From Liolophura sinensis (lineage: Eukaryota > Mollusca > Polyplacophora > Chitonida > Chitonidae): DNA of 64,000 nucleotides. Positions 11,881 to 24,826 of the stretch are shown in pieces. The notes beneath the pieces were generated by a model. That model had not been told where the DNA came from and searched no databases. It saw nothing but the letters and a program-made list of their open reading frames with translations. The position numbers and the translations under genes were made by a program. Every line of letters starts with the position of its first letter. Positions within the stretch are counted from its first letter, which is position 1. The stretch lies in assembly GCF_032854445.1 (NCBI RefSeq), contig NC_088295.1, positions 43,015,385 through 43,079,384 on the forward strand. Direction: 5' to 3'.

Positions 11881-13284
11881 CACCGGCTGTTAACACTAGG
11901 GGTTATGGTGGAGCAGTGGAGAGAATGGAGATTTAGTTCCACTCTCCAGAGAATATAGAAAAAACAAACATACAAATAGGATGTGTTTTGCTTACTCGCG
12001 TACATTTGAGCGCATGCCAAGCAACAGCCGGATTGGAGCTCTCAACTCATGTACCGTATCATGTATACCCTGAAATCACAAATAAGAAGATGCACAAAAC
12101 TTGTTCTTGGAGACGGAAAACTGACAAAAGCACATGGTTTATTGCAGTAAATTACCAGCAACGAATATCAGGACCCCAGGAAAAACAGTTATATACCCCG
12201 CGACTGTAACAGACAGTGTCACTTGCCACTACACCAAAACCGCTAAATTTTCCCTGTGTGTTTTTAGGCGTCACCGCCCTGTTCAAAACATATTTAAATA
12301 CTATACGAAGATTTGCTGACAGTAACCGAAAGTAGGAAGGCCGACAAATGCTCTGAAGTATCACTGCAAATATGTAGAACGTTTGTTTCGTATCAAACAT
12401 GTCCACCAATACATGCAAAGATAATTACACTTGTCATATAGACTCCACCACATATAGAATACATTTGTGATTAGACGGCAATCTTTGTGACTGATTGCTC
12501 GATTGAATGATAACGACATCGCTTATTCACCGTTTTGTCATCGTTTGGAGACTCAGTCTGTGCGCCAGAGGCCAAACTTTTCTTCTTATTCCTTCTGGTC
12601 ATTCTGTTGAGGAAAATTGTCACCTGAAACTGCGACAGATCCAGTTTGCGTTAAAATCAAAGATAATTTTGAATACGTTAAGAAATTATGTAAACCTGTT
12701 CTGAGCTTCTTTGTCATAGCCTGATGCAAAGTCGCAACATATGGAAACAATGTCTGTATGGAATAAATTATTAATTTACAATATGTCAACAAAGGCCAAA
12801 TGTCTATATATACACGGTGTGTGTGCAAGGATTAAACGTCCGTACATGGGTCTTTTTCGTCGCACCGAAGTATTTCTCTTCTGCTGCTCGTTCTGAGTGA
12901 TAGGGCAGATCTGACAAACAAGAGAAATCTTAGTCAGTAAACTAAGCAGTATAAATAAAACACATCTGTACGCTATTTAAATGTGTTCGTGAAGGAGTAG
13001 GTAATTCTTTAAAAATAACTGTATACAGTGATATATACTGTACATTTCGATATATATACCTACTTGAAATTTAACAGTATAGCATTGAAATACTCAAGCC
13101 ATATATTTTAATGTGTAAAGAGAAAAACGTTGCCTATGTTTTGGGGTACACCCATAGCTAAACACAAGGGAATGTGAACAGGTGTTGAAAAAAAAATCTA
13201 ACCACAAAGTACATATATATAACAGACTCATAAGCATTCTTCACCCATAATATAAGACGGTGAGGTTTATGAGAGTGGTGAAAA
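11881..13284. other. Intergenic, no gene recognised
   Basis: Only short, motif-free open frames on both strands, mostly AT-rich. No splice-bounded conserved segment was found. Confidence 0.4.
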
Positions 13285-14230
13285 ACGGACCATGAAAATA
13301 TGCAGCTGGCCTCGCCAGGTCATATCACCGGAGAAATATGCAACAAACCACTCTGTGGAGAAAAACGGGTAGAAAACCATGAAAACATGCAGCTGACCTC
13401 GCCAGGGAGAAAAACGGGCAGAGCACCGTGAAAACATGCAGCTGACCTCGCCAGGGAGAAAAACGGACTGAGCACTGTGAAAACATGCAGCAGATCTTGT
13501 TAGAGAGAAAAATGGACGCAGCACCGTGAAAACACTCAACAGGTCTCGCCAAGGAGAAAAACAGGTAGAGCACCGTGAAAACATGCAGCTGACCTCGCTA
13601 GGGAGAAAAACGGGCAGAGCACCGTGAAAACATGCAGCTGACCTCGTCAAGAAGAAAAACGAGCAGAGCACCGTGAAAACATGCATCTGGCCTCGCTAGG
13701 GAGAAAAACGGGCAGAGCACCATGAAAACATGCAGCTGACCTCGCCAGGGAGAAAAACGGACAGACCACCATGAAAACATGCAGCTGACCTCACTAGGGA
13801 GAAAAACGGGCAGAGCATCGTGAAAACATGCAGCTGACCTCGCCAAGGAGAAAAACGGGCAGAGCACCGTGAAAACATGCATCTGACTTCGCCAAGGAGA
13901 AAAAACGGGCAGAGCATCATGAAAACATGCAGCAGACCACGCCAGGGAGAAAAACGGACAGCATCGCTAAAAACAAGCAAATGACTTGGCCAAGGAGAAA
14001 AACGGGCAGACCACCGTGAAAACATGCAGCTGACCTCGCTAGGGAAAAAAAACGGACAGAGCACTGTGAAAACATGCAGCAGATCTCGTTAGGAAGAAAA
14101 ATTGACGGAGCATTGTGAAAACACGCAACAGGTCTCGCAAAGGAGAAAAACGGACATAGCACTGTGAAAACATGCAGCAGACCTCGCCAGGGAGGGAATC
14201 GGAGAGACCAGTGTGCAGAAAGCCTTGTCA

Positions 14231-14265
<35 letters not shown>

Positions 14266-14460
14266 AGGGGGCAGAACACTGGGGGACATTACAGCCGACC
14301 TCTTAAGGGAGAAAAAACGGGCAAAACACCGTCAAAACATGCAGCAAGCCTTGCCAGGGATAAAAAACGAACAGACCACTGTGAAAACATACAGCAAGCC
14401 TCGTCGGAGAGAATAAAACGGACAGAGCAGCGTGAAAACATGTTGCGTCGACTGTCAGTA
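13285..14460. repeat. 49-bp minisatellite, about 23 copies
   Basis: The unit begins GAGAAAAACGGGCAGAGCAC and continues CGTGAAAACATGCAGCTGACCTCGCCAGG. It repeats with 5-15% divergence. Since 49 is not a multiple of three, the frame rotates each copy. Long minus-strand frames (94-139 codons, motifs such as CFHGALPVFLPSEVSC) arise purely from the repeat. Confidence 0.95.
14233..14271. repeat. Poly(G) tract inside the minisatellite
   Basis: Thirty-two consecutive G residues (14233-14264), then AA and five more G. It interrupts the 49-bp array. It is a potential G-quadruplex site, and its exact length is likely unreliable in an assembly. Confidence 0.95.
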
Positions 14461-14494
14461 AATTTTTAGGTGCCGACCAAAGTTCAGTGGTTTA

Positions 14495-14754
14495 CTTTTA
14501 TTTATCTACTTATTTAATTGGTGCAGCAACATTTCACTTATACGACGGCGGCCAGCATTATGATGGGTGGAAACCAGGCAGAGCCCGGGGGGAAACCCAC
14601 GACCATCCGCAGGATGCTGACAGGCCTTCCCACGTACGGCCGGAGAGGAAGCCAGCATGAGTTGGACTTGAACTCACAGCGACCGCATTGGTGAGAGGCT
14701 CCTGGGTCATTACGCTGCGCTAGGGCGCTAACCAACTGAGCTACGGAGGCCCCT
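14495..14754 (-). mobile_element. SINE family 1, near full-length copy with target-site duplication
   Basis: On the minus strand it begins GGGGCCTCCGTAGCTCAGTTGG (tRNA-like head, consensus A box) and contains a B box (GAGTTCAAGTCC). It continues through GGCCGTACGTGGGAAGGCC and CGACCGCC-type sequence to an AATAAATA tail. AGTGGTTTA flanks it at 14486-14494 and 14755-14763 (9-bp duplication). This is the best reference copy of the family in the window. Confidence 0.93.
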
Positions 14755-15138
14755 AGTGGTTTAACGTTATTAAAAATTAAAACACGATTATACACTCGAG
14801 CCAGAATATGTGCAATTACATATGTTTATACTTCTGGATTCCCCTTAAAATTTCAAACTACACATCCACATCAACTTTGTTCTTATCCTGTACATCTCCC
14901 TTTTCCTCGGCAATTCCAAACTACTGGAAACACTTTACGACTAATGGACATTGCATATGCATAAACACTGTGATTTAAACATTAAACACAAACCAAATAG
15001 ATCATTAAATTTATGGAAAAAGCATGTCAAATCTTTCATCATCGTACTTTCAGGGAACATTTACCAATAAAAAGAACCTTTAATGAACTGTACTGAGGGC
15101 AAAGTGTATAATTATCATAAACACAAAGTAAAACTGAC

Positions 15139-17717
15139 CTTCCCATGCAGCAATCACCTCTTTTATAACTTTTGCCGGCGTCGAACTCACTAAATCGTTC
15201 ACGAACTCTGAAAACATGACATGGGTATTAACAAATGGATATCAGCTGGTGGTCTGAAATGGTTCGTGACAAGACTGTGCCAAAACGATTATAGCCTTAC
15301 ATTCTGGATGTATAATAAAACATATGCATTTTAGAACTAACCGTCATTATCAGATTCCGTGAAGGATTCATCGCATGCACACATTTAATTAAAACTGCTG
15401 AAAAGAAAGAAAGAATAAAAACACTGCACACGAACAATGGTTTTTTATACCTTAAAAAGAGGACGCATAATCTTTCTTCCATGGATTTTCGGTGAATATT
15501 ACAATACAGTAAGAACTGTTAATGAGCTGTACTGGGGATAAATTATATACACACGCATTTAGCGTCATAATAGTTCTAATGCATGGTATGAAGACCCATC
15601 TGTTTTCGTAATATAACCATCCGCAGGTTGTTGATGGACTCCCCACGTACGGCCGGAGAGAAGCCAGCATGAGTTACATGTAGGAAAGTTCGTCATTAAC
15701 AAAATTGATGCTTATATGTGTTTGTAAGGACTGGATTGTGTACATGTCGTGTCGTGTATAAGCATCCATGCACGACAAGAAAGGCCTGCAAGTGGTAGAC
15801 AGCGACACAGATATTACATCTATATGAATATATTATATCTACAGTAAAGGCTGTAGTCGAAAGTCTTTAAAAGTTTGTGCGAGTCAAACTTGACAACAAA
15901 TCTGTTTCCATAGCGACAGATTTTAGGTCTACCCTTTGAAGTCTTGATATATTTATCCCAGGTAGACGTACATGTATAACATCTCGAGAACAGTTCAAAG
16001 ATGGACGTCAAACGCCGCTATACAGCGATATTAAATATCTATATATCATATGTACTTCTTCGCTGAACCTCTGTGTATTTTGTTGTTGGTAAACTATCCC
16101 TTATTTGCCGTCCATTCCATTTCCTAACATCATTTTCTGTATTACCATACCGCCACTCCTCATTATCTTTATTACAGTTTACCAACGCCAGTGAACTTAC
16201 CGGGATTTGCTTTTCTTACCATGCCGCCGAAAACTTACGTTTCTCTATTTTTTATGTGAGCACTGTACCATCTCTAAAATCCCCTTTTGCCTCTGTCTGC
16301 TCTAGGCCTGTATTTCATGACCATTCCGCCAGTCATCTTTCCTCATTCGCAACATGAATACACCGGTTGACCCTTTGCTTTCCTGCTCGACACCATTTAT
16401 TTATTTGCCCATCTATACAGGTATGCCGCGGATCATTATTTTGCCGCCAATCATATTTCCTTACACGCATTTACTGCCCTTGATATGCTAGTGGCAATTC
16501 TTTATATGTCATTCTAAATAATGTACTTCTGTAGGAATATAATCTTTTTGTCGGTGACTCTTCACACTGTCTGTGGCGTATATTTCCTGGGGTGGAAGTT
16601 CTTTACCTTCTTTTCCAAATTTGTAACACTTAATAATCTTACCGCTATTGAAACTTTCCTTACTCGCTACTACACAATGATATAATTCCACATGTGACAT
16701 TTCTTTACTTGCCGTTCTGTAAGGGATTTGCCTCACTTTATCACTTTACCACGGGAAAACCTTTCCATGTTTGCTCTATACTGTACATGATTTACTGTCA
16801 TGGGTGACGTTTCTGTACTTGCGGTTTGATAGCAGATCTGCCTCACTTTATCATTTTACCACGGAAAAACCTTTCCATATTCGCTCTATACTGTACATGA
16901 TTTACTGTCATGGGTGACGTTTCTGTACTTGCGGTTAGATAACAGATCTGCCTCACTTTATTACTTTATTACCACGGGAAAACCTTTCCAGGTTTGTTCT
17001 ATACACTGCCATGGGTGACGATTCTGTACTTTGCATTCTATATTGATCTGTGGCACTTCTTCATATTCTTAGCGCCGGTGCACCTTTCTTTACTAGCTCA
17101 ACCATATATATAATATTGTCACAGGTGATATTTAATTCTTTACCAGCTGTCCTCAATAGAGTTCGAATACTGTACAAACTTACCTCCGCTGAACCTTCCC
17201 TAACTCGCATTGCTGTATAGGCTCCAACTATAATATAGTCCCAAGTGACATTTCTCTATTTTCTGTTCTGTACAGATCCGTGGAACTTCTTAATATGGAA
17301 CCAGTAAAACTTTCCTTTGTCTTACGAGTGACATTTCTTTACATTCCGTTCTCAATAGATTTCACTCTCCTCTTCACAATGTTACCACCTTTGAACTTTT
17401 CGTACTCTCTCTACTGCATGACGTTTCTTTACTTGCCGTTTTATACAGCTCTCTCGCAACTTCACAGGTGAACGACTGTGTAGACAAAAATGTCCAGTTT
17501 TAGGTGTGGTATATACCAGACATGTCGGTAATGGACACACACCATGTCAAGTACCCAAATACAGCTCCAATGAACAGAACAAAAGACAGGGCAACCGGAA
17601 GTAAATTTGATCTTATAACTTCATTGGCAGCTGACCAGTTGGCATTAGCTAAAATGCGCTCAACTGGCTTAGAAGCACCCAATTCAAACAGGTGACAAAT
17701 AATCTTGAAATCGACAA
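15139..17717 (-). CDS. Unidentified membrane protein, two internal exons
   Basis: Two minus-strand exons fit one gene. Exon a spans 17717-17517 (201 nt) between a poly-pyrimidine/TTAG acceptor and a GTATAT donor. It encodes FKIICHLFELGASKPVERIL, an ANANWSAANEVIRSN stretch and a strong membrane segment (LLPVALSFVLFIGAVFGYL). Exon b spans 15207-15139 (69 nt), TTTTCAG acceptor and GTCAGT donor, and encodes EFVNDLVSSTPAKVIKEVIA plus AWE. Exon a leaves one base and exon b supplies two, so the frame joins exactly (G|AG). I do not recognise the family. The N-terminal and C-terminal exons were not found; further exons should lie beyond 17.7 kb and below 15.1 kb. Confidence 0.45.
15617..15678 (-). mobile_element. 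SINE family 1, fragment
   Basis: A 60-bp internal piece (CCATCCGCAGGTTG, CCCCACGTACGGCCGGAGAG, AAGCCAGCATGAGTT) without head or tail. Confidence 0.75.
16080..17470. repeat. Degenerate tandem repeat, period about 110 bp
   Basis: The block GTGACRTTTCTKTACTTGCSG...GATCTGCCTCACTTTATCA...ACCACGGGAAAACCTTTCCA...CTATACTGTACATGATTTACTGTCATGG is best preserved at 16694, 16804, 16914 and 17014. Weaker copies extend on both sides to about 16080 and 17470. It lies within the intron between the two exons of the unidentified membrane protein. Confidence 0.8.
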
Positions 17718-19890
17718 CTAAAAAAAAAAAAAACAACCAATCAGTTACTACTGGACAAACATGAGATTTACTGACAAAATATACACACATATTTGTTTCT
17801 CTAAAGATACCAGTAAACAGTTCATGAGGCAAATAATAGCTTCAATCTTTACACATGTATACTAATTCACTTCCCATACATTTTGTGTGTGTGTATATAC
17901 ATATATACAAAATTTCCTGTATCCCATATCCATTCCACCATTCCAAGCATTCTCCACAGCTAAAAAAAGCAATGTGTTTTCGAATTGAACCTTTGTTTTG
18001 CACAACAATGTAATGAACATGTTTTGAACCAAAGTCTATTTTCTCCCGTTATGGCTGTTCAGGTCCAAGCTGGAGTGGTACATATTGCTTTGCATGATAC
18101 CACAATGCCTATAAGTAAATATATATGTGTGTTTACCAATGAGACAACGCACAGCAATGAAAGCCCTCAATGTGTTACAGTTGGTTCCTAGGACAACTCT
18201 GGGGCATAACTTGTGTTGTCAAAGTTGTAGCCTCGCTGTGCTATGTCGCAAGGAAACTCTTCACAGAGCTACTCTCTTGTTTAGTTCATTTGAACAACAG
18301 GTCCTGACAGGATACTTTAATTACACAATGGCTTTTGGTATGTATGTTTATTTGGTATGTCTCGTTATTTAATACTATTAATGTACATATTACAAGATGA
18401 ACATGTCAGAGAATTCTGTGAAATGATATAACTTTTTTATGGATTTAATAAGAACAATGTTATAATGGAGCTTTAAATCTACTGCCACAACAAAATGTCA
18501 CCTGAGGCCATAAGACATTCCGTCTTTTACAAGAGGTATTCTACCAGATGTGTAAATGATGAGCAAGTCACTGCATATACATGGATATGTGAGTAATATG
18601 TGCACTGTTTATCAGACATCAGAGAAATCAAAATTCAAAAGAATACTAAAATACATGATGAACTATAAGTCACAGATTAATACCATGGCAATTTGTGAAA
18701 TGTAATAATCTGTAAATCAAAGTAATAGCAGCAGTTCATTGAATAAACACAATAAATGCTTTAGTATCAAGTATCAATATACACTGTGGATAACAGAGAC
18801 GATGAATATTTGCAAAATGAATAAGTGCCTGAATATCACGAAGCCTGATTCCAAGGGTAATGCAAAACAACTAGCAATTATATTTGAAATTGAGTACCTT
18901 CTTTATTTACTTGATTGCTCCTACTCAAGAAAATTTCAGAAATAGAGTACCAGCTAAATGAATAACTGAGATTCAATTTATACATTTATTCCTATGATCA
19001 TTTGTAAAATTCTTTACTTTTTATATTAATGTTCAGTGCTTTATTTACATGTAAGAATTTGGACTCATGAGTGTTATGCTGCAGTTAAAAATGTGAAGTG
19101 ATGATAACTCCTATATACGCATGTGCTAAAATTTATTCATACTTGTACATTAAAATACTTCCTCAATTTCAGATAATTAATACAACATAACTCATGAAGA
19201 CAACAGCTGAAATGACGCTCAAAATCATCTAGTGTTTTGTCTATATGGTCCAAAGAGCAGAACCACAAAACCAGTTAGGTGGAAACAGTTCACCAAGTTA
19301 TTAAATGTTGAGTTAACACACCGTCAGTAACTCAGACATAAATGGACGAAGCTCAATCACAAGATAAATTTGAAGTTCCAAAATCATCTTTAGGTGACAC
19401 CAATTCTATTGTGCGCTTTATAGGCTAGTCGAGACTGAAAAAACAAAATGAGGAGAGGAAAAAAAAAAAAACGCCCTGAAAATCTACTGTTATGTAATGA
19501 TTTCCCTGTTTTTCAAGCCTTTCCCATCATGTTAATAGGTCTCAAACAGCAACAATTTCTTGGACAGTCCACATTTTCCATGAATTATGGGATTTGTCAG
19601 TTGTAGTCTTTTTTATTTTTTACCCTCTTCTGGCACTAAAGAAAAAAAATATTATCACTTTTATTTTTATTTTTTTATCCTCCTGTGACATTAAAAAAAA
19701 ACAGTCATTCTGCTCATAAAACAAATATTTAAATTGGTGATTCTGAACTTAACCAAGGTGAGGTTCAGAATATTTTATTCCAAGCCATGTCAACATCAGA
19801 AATTGCAAATGCTTGCCAGAAGCTGACTTGGGTGGCACATAGCTGTACACAAGGTGGCAGAATTTGAGCAGGCCTAAATCTAAGCCATTC
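17718..19890. other. Intergenic or unresolved intron, FDX1 3' untranslated region at right
   Basis: No further exon of the membrane-protein gene was recognised here. The right end (about 19600-19890) is probably the 3' UTR of FDX1 on the minus strand, with AATAAA-like signals on that strand near 19612 and 19660. Confidence 0.4.
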
Positions 19891-22800
19891 TCAAACGTTC
19901 CTGGCATCTGCCACACCCACGGGTACCTTGATCTCCCAGCCCTCCATGTCTTTAGTCACACACACCTGACACCCAAGCCTGGATCTAAAATCATACAGGT
20001 AAAACATGCGTTAGAAAACTGGCGGCACAGTTCATGCAACATAAATACTGCTTCTCAACATGAATCTCAAAACGATAAGACTCTCAAGTACAGGTATACA
20101 GAAAGTCTATCTAATAACCTACAAATCCCACTCTAAACCATGATATTGCCTGACATAACATTCAGAATCACTAAGTTGATTTATAAAATACAAACATGGG
20201 TGGAAATAAGTATGTCACAATTTTTGTTTACTTGTGCTATTCCATATTTGAAGGTAAAAGACGTAAAATTGGGTGAAACTCTCAAAAACAAACTTCAAAA
20301 CACCTTCCTAAAATTAACAGAACTCTCAAAATCAAAATGTGCAAGCTTATATAATAGTCATGGGCAAGATTTAGGTCAGTGTGTATGCTATAAAGTGGTC
20401 TCTTTCTTCAATTTATTTGATTGGTGTTTTACGCCTTACTCAAGAATATTTCACTTATTCGATGGCAGCCAGTATTATGGTGGGAGGAAACCGGGCAGAG
20501 CCTGGGGGAAACACACGAACATCCGCAGATTGCTGGCAGACCTTCCCACGTACAGCCGGAGAGGAAACCAGCATCAGCTGGACTTGAACTCACAGCGACC
20601 GCTTTGGTGAGAGGTTTCTGGGTCATTACACTGCACTAGGGCGCTAACCTCTTTCTTCAAACCACTGTATGTCTTACTAAAGCATGCACATGTTATCAAT
20701 GCTACATCTCCAGTCGTGGAATTTATTTGGTTATTTGGCTGGTGTTTTATGCCGTACTCAAGAATATTTCACTTGTAAGACAGAGGCCAACAGTATGGTA
20801 GGAGGCTCTGCCCTGATCCAGTCATGAAAAGGACAGAGGTATAAAAGCAAATTAATATGTTTAAAAAAATTCATCTGTTTTCTTGTTTTCAATGGCCTAC
20901 CTTTTATATTTTTTCAAGGACACTGCAACAAATTCCTGTATGTACTGTAATTCTTATAACTTTGAAATACCACTCTGCTATTATTTACATGACAAACCCA
21001 AGTTTCTTAAGACAGAAAAGAAAACAAAAATATCATATGAAGAGTCTTCAAAATTAAATATATACACACATGTTTGAGAATTACCTTGTGTGCATACTTA
21101 CATTTACTCGCGCATGTTTACAGGTATCGTGTACTTGTTAATTTAGCTTATAAATTCAGCAATCACTTGTCATTATGTTGGCCTATTTATTTTCTGCATT
21201 GAACTACATGTCCATTCATTTAAAGAATATTTTAAAAGTGAAATGCAGCTCTTAGACAGCAAGTGAATGGAATAAGGATTCCTTGTTTCAGGTTTAGCAA
21301 ATATCTCAGTGTTTACAGAGCAATCATATTGAGAATGAAGGATAATGTCAAAGAAAGCAGGCCTTACATTGCAACAAGCGCTCTTAACGTTTGCCATTAA
21401 TGCTGACAACAAAGGGAAGAAGCTACATGTATATGCAGCTTGTTTAGACTGACTGACAGCTTCCATGGGTAACAAACTTACGTATCCTCTAAACCAAAGG
21501 CCAGGTCTAACATATCCAGCTCTTCGTCTGTGGGTTTATCAGGGATTTTCTCAAATTGCTCAGGTTTGAAGATCAGGTGGCAGGTGGAGCAGGCCAGGGT
21601 TCCCTCACAGGCCCCTGAAATACATCAGTATAATCGGGATTAAAACCTCTGAGCTTCAGCCTCATGCTGAGCATCTTAATGGTAATAGCAAACCTGAATG
21701 GAACAGACGAATCTTACTGTACATGAATTGTTCTTGTCTATGATTTGTTTGATTGGTGTTTTATGTCGTACTCAAGAATATTTCACTTATATGAGGGCGC
21801 TCAGCATTATGGTGGTAGGAAACTTGTGGGAATAAACAGAGGGAAACCCACAACCATTCGCAGGGCTGGAGACGAAGCCAGCATGAGCTGGACTTGAACT
21901 CGCAGCTGCCACATTGATGGGAGGCTCCTGGGTCATTTTGCTGTGCTGGTGTACTACATGTAATTCCCTTGCCCCTTTTTGTCTATGACATGAAATCTGG
22001 CAAAGGTAAACGTGCAAGATTCAGGTTCCTCTGAGCCCTACTATCATTGTCAAATATCTCAATAAAAGCACACATTCACAATGGTCGCAATATACTGCGA
22101 AAAGATACAAACTTCTGAATGCTTGCTGTTGTAATCAGTAGATACAGCACTGAAACCTTCACAAACTAAGCATATATATAATCAGTGAAGCTCTTACCAA
22201 ATCCATCTATGTCCAGATCATTTTCTATAATAACATCTAATAGGTTGTCTCCTAATTTTGCTTTGGCTGCCAGCTTTTCTCCATCAGCAGTAACAAAGTA
22301 GATGTTCACTCTAAAATTGAAAAAAAAACAACACATAAATAAACATATTCATGAGTACATAAAATAAAAAAACAAATCATGAGAAAACAACAGCCAGAGA
22401 CATCTGCCAAAGACGTCAGTGGCTGAACAGCTGATCATCAGCATTTAACTATGATCATTAAGCTGCACAGAGAGGGGTGCCTAAACGACACCTGAGACTT
22501 GTGTAGGCAAGCATTATCACCCAGGTTATCAAGTTCAAATCAATTACCTCACCAAGCTTACTAGCACAACTAGCAAGTCTGTATTTCTTATTTCTTAGCA
22601 TATAATCAACATGTGGCATACATAACATGAAAGAAAACAGTTATGGGCATGAACACAGATGCATATTACATGAAATATAAACAGACAGAGATGGATAGGT
22701 ATATACATTCTTCATTACATCCACACATACATTTTCATCTGGTGTACATAATTCACGCACACTCTGATTTTTTAAAAATTTATTTATTTAATTGGTGTAT

Positions 22801-24826
22801 TATGCCATACTCAAGAAAAATTCAATTACTAGTATCTGATTTATGACAGTATTATGGTGAGAGCAAAGCAGCTAGTAGCATACTTTGAGGTCATTCTTGT
22901 CTTTATATAGACAAAAAATTACAATTTGATGATTTTAAGTGTTAATATGTCCAACCCAGCCAATACATTAAGCATTAAATGTCCATGAATTATGTCAGAC
23001 TACATTGCAGATTACATTTTCATCCTTTCTTTATCACGTTCTGTCGAAGGCCTTGACATTTCAAACTTCATGGTCTGACAACGGGCTCATTTCAAATTAT
23101 TACAAGAAACCCTAATGAAGGCAAAATCATGACAAAGCCTTATGAAGGCACAAACATGACAAAGCCTTATGAAGGCCCAAACATGACAAAGCCTAATGAA
23201 GGCACAAACATGATAAAGCCTAACGAAGGCACAAACATGACAAAGCCTAACGAAGGCACAAACATGACAAAGCCTAATGTAGGCCCAAACATGAAAAAGA
23301 AGATTAAATAAACACAATTACAGTATTTCACCTAAACTTTAGCTTTTTTCAAGTGACACGTTTTGCTTGATTCTGACTGAATCCACCTCAAAAGGCCAAT
23401 AAGGGTTTTTTGTGAAGTCAGATTCATTTCTTATCAGAAAAACTTAGAGGAAAAGACCTCTAAAAATTGAAGTAGGTATAACTAAAACTATGCATAAATA
23501 TACTTTCATTTATTTTTTTCGATTTTTATGAAGAGCCTTAAAGGCGTTCAAACATTTGAATTCTAAAATGGGCTTTACAAAACTCTGACGTCTGAAAGTT
23601 TTTTCAACTCTTATCATGACATTGAATTTTGGTATAACTCTGTTTACCCATGAGTAAAAGACTACTGATGAAAGATTCCTCAAAATTCCTTCCTTCTGGT
23701 GAACATCAGGAAAAAAAAAGGTGAAGTGACGTTAGAGTTCCTAGATACCATCAGTATGGCTCATAATGCCCACAGTATTCAAATATTTGAATGCCTTTCA
23801 TCACTCTTAAAAAAATCTGAAAAACTAAATAAGAGTATTTTTATGCATAATTTTCAGTTGTCTGTATTTTACTTTTAGCTTTCTTTTACTTTAAAGGACA
23901 AGACAGCACCTGGCTCAAACATATTTTAATAGAAAGCAGACAACTCAAGCTTTCTAAAAAGTATCATACTTTATTATTTTAATGAGATTTCGCCGAATAA
24001 CATATCAACAATACTTCAGGTATATATACATTAAATGAATCAAAATACAACATGTTTGGGATTTTTTTTTTCAACTTCTGGTAAGGTGATGGGCTGCGAA
24101 AATTCTCTTTTAGTTGCATGTGCTGTAAAAAGAATGTTGGGTGGGATAAAATTTTTGTGGCCCATCACATGGCCTGATGTTGAAAGAAAAAAAATCCAAA
24201 TACTGCAGATTTTCATTTGAGTTGTTCAATTCGAAAGCTTAAATGGCTGGATTACTGTTGAAAGATGGTTTACCAGTGCTGACTTTGACATATTACATTT
24301 AGGGCACTTTATGGAATAGGTAGATAGCAAAAATAAGGTAGGATTCGAGTCGGGTTTTTTTTTTTTTTTAGTGAAATTGTCCGCGTGGAAGACTATATGA
24401 CCGAAACTGGGCGATAGGGGAGGAACGTTCAGCTTAGCTTTGGGCTATACTTTTACAGTCCGAGTACGTGTACACTGACAACTAGGTTGAGAAATCTGAT
24501 TCATGTAAGACTAACATATTCAGACAAAATCAACTGTTAGAGTGCTGAATGATCGCTAAACAGTGCCTCGACCTGCAAAGTGACAATATCACATTCATTC
24601 ACAACTCACAACGCAAGTTCCAACCTCACGGTCAAAACTGTGATACTTACGTTTCTTTTTTTAACCGAGGAACAGTGGAAGAGAAATGTTCTTTCTTTGT
24701 GAGACTCTGTCTAAGAAATCTTGGAGGTGCCAACAGCTGATGTGACGAAGTACATTTTGTCCGTGAGACAGCAAACCAGGGTATTCGCACAGTGGATATA
24801 AACAACCTTCTTGCTAACGCAGCCAT
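19891..24826 (-). CDS. FDX1: Adrenodoxin, mitochondrial [2Fe-2S] ferredoxin (FDX1)
   Basis: Four exons: 24826-24651, 22310-22198, 21614-21482 and 19984-19891, all GT-AG with matching phases; 171 aa. The start at 24826 ([10 protein letters not shown]...) opens a basic, Ser/Arg-rich mitochondrial presequence of about 50 residues; an upstream in-frame ATG exists but would bury it. The mature ferredoxin fold follows. Cluster ligands are C99, C105, C108 ([10 protein letters not shown], Cx5Cx2C) and C146 (SRLGCQVC). The acidic helix [13 protein letters not shown], which docks adrenodoxin reductase and P450 partners in the family, is present. [20 protein letters not shown] and the SRLGCQ...ADAR tail place it with FDX1 rather than FDX2. 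It carries electrons from ferredoxin reductase to mitochondrial P450s and Fe-S or lipoylation targets. It has one residue more than vertebrate adrenodoxin between cysteines 3 and 4. Confidence 0.95.
20412..20648 (-). mobile_element. SINE family 1 copy in FDX1 intron 3, perfect 12-bp duplication
   Basis: Minus-orientation copy truncated just inside the tRNA head (GTTAGCGC). It has the full body and a TAAAACACCAATCAAATAAA tail. CTCTTTCTTCAA is duplicated exactly at 20400-20411 and 20649-20660, showing a recent retroposition. Confidence 0.93.
20725..20815 (-). mobile_element. SINE family 1, 3' fragment
   Basis: The tail portion (GGTGTTTTATGCCGTACTCA, AGAATATTTCACTTG) about 80 bp from the intact copy at 20412-20648, in FDX1 intron 3. 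Diverged. Confidence 0.75.
21744..21978 (-). mobile_element. SINE family 1 copy in FDX1 intron 2, 10-bp duplication
   Basis: Diverged body (a deletion removes part of GGCCGTACGTGG). It keeps the tail motif GTACTCAAGAATATTTCACT and the B-box region. TTGTCTATGA flanks it at 21734-21743 and 21979-21988. Confidence 0.85.
22775..22840 (-). mobile_element. SINE family 1, 3' tail fragment
   Basis: TTTATTTATTTAATTGGTGT followed by ATGCCATACTCAAGAA in FDX1 intron 1; only the tail is left. Confidence 0.65.
23108..23300. repeat. 27-bp tandem repeat in FDX1 intron 1
   Basis: About seven copies of GAAGGCACAAACATGACAAA GCCTAAT-type units. The period of 27 keeps the plus frame open as nine-residue repeats of the type MTKPNEGTN. 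It is intronic and antisense to FDX1, with no coding evidence. Confidence 0.93.

Noticed and set aside
13267-14289. Long minus-strand frames (94-139 codons) rich in CFHGA and VFLP motifs
   Set aside because: They are translations of the 49-bp minisatellite in rotating frames, without domain, splice sites or promoter.
14495-14795. Open frame of 85 codons with conserved-looking peptide ASVAQLVSALAQRNDPGASH
   Set aside because: The same peptide recurs wherever SINE family 1 occurs; it is the translated SINE, not a gene.
23129-23311. MTKPNEGTN repeat peptide
   Set aside because: Encoded by an intronic 27-bp repeat on the strand opposite FDX1; no coding evidence.
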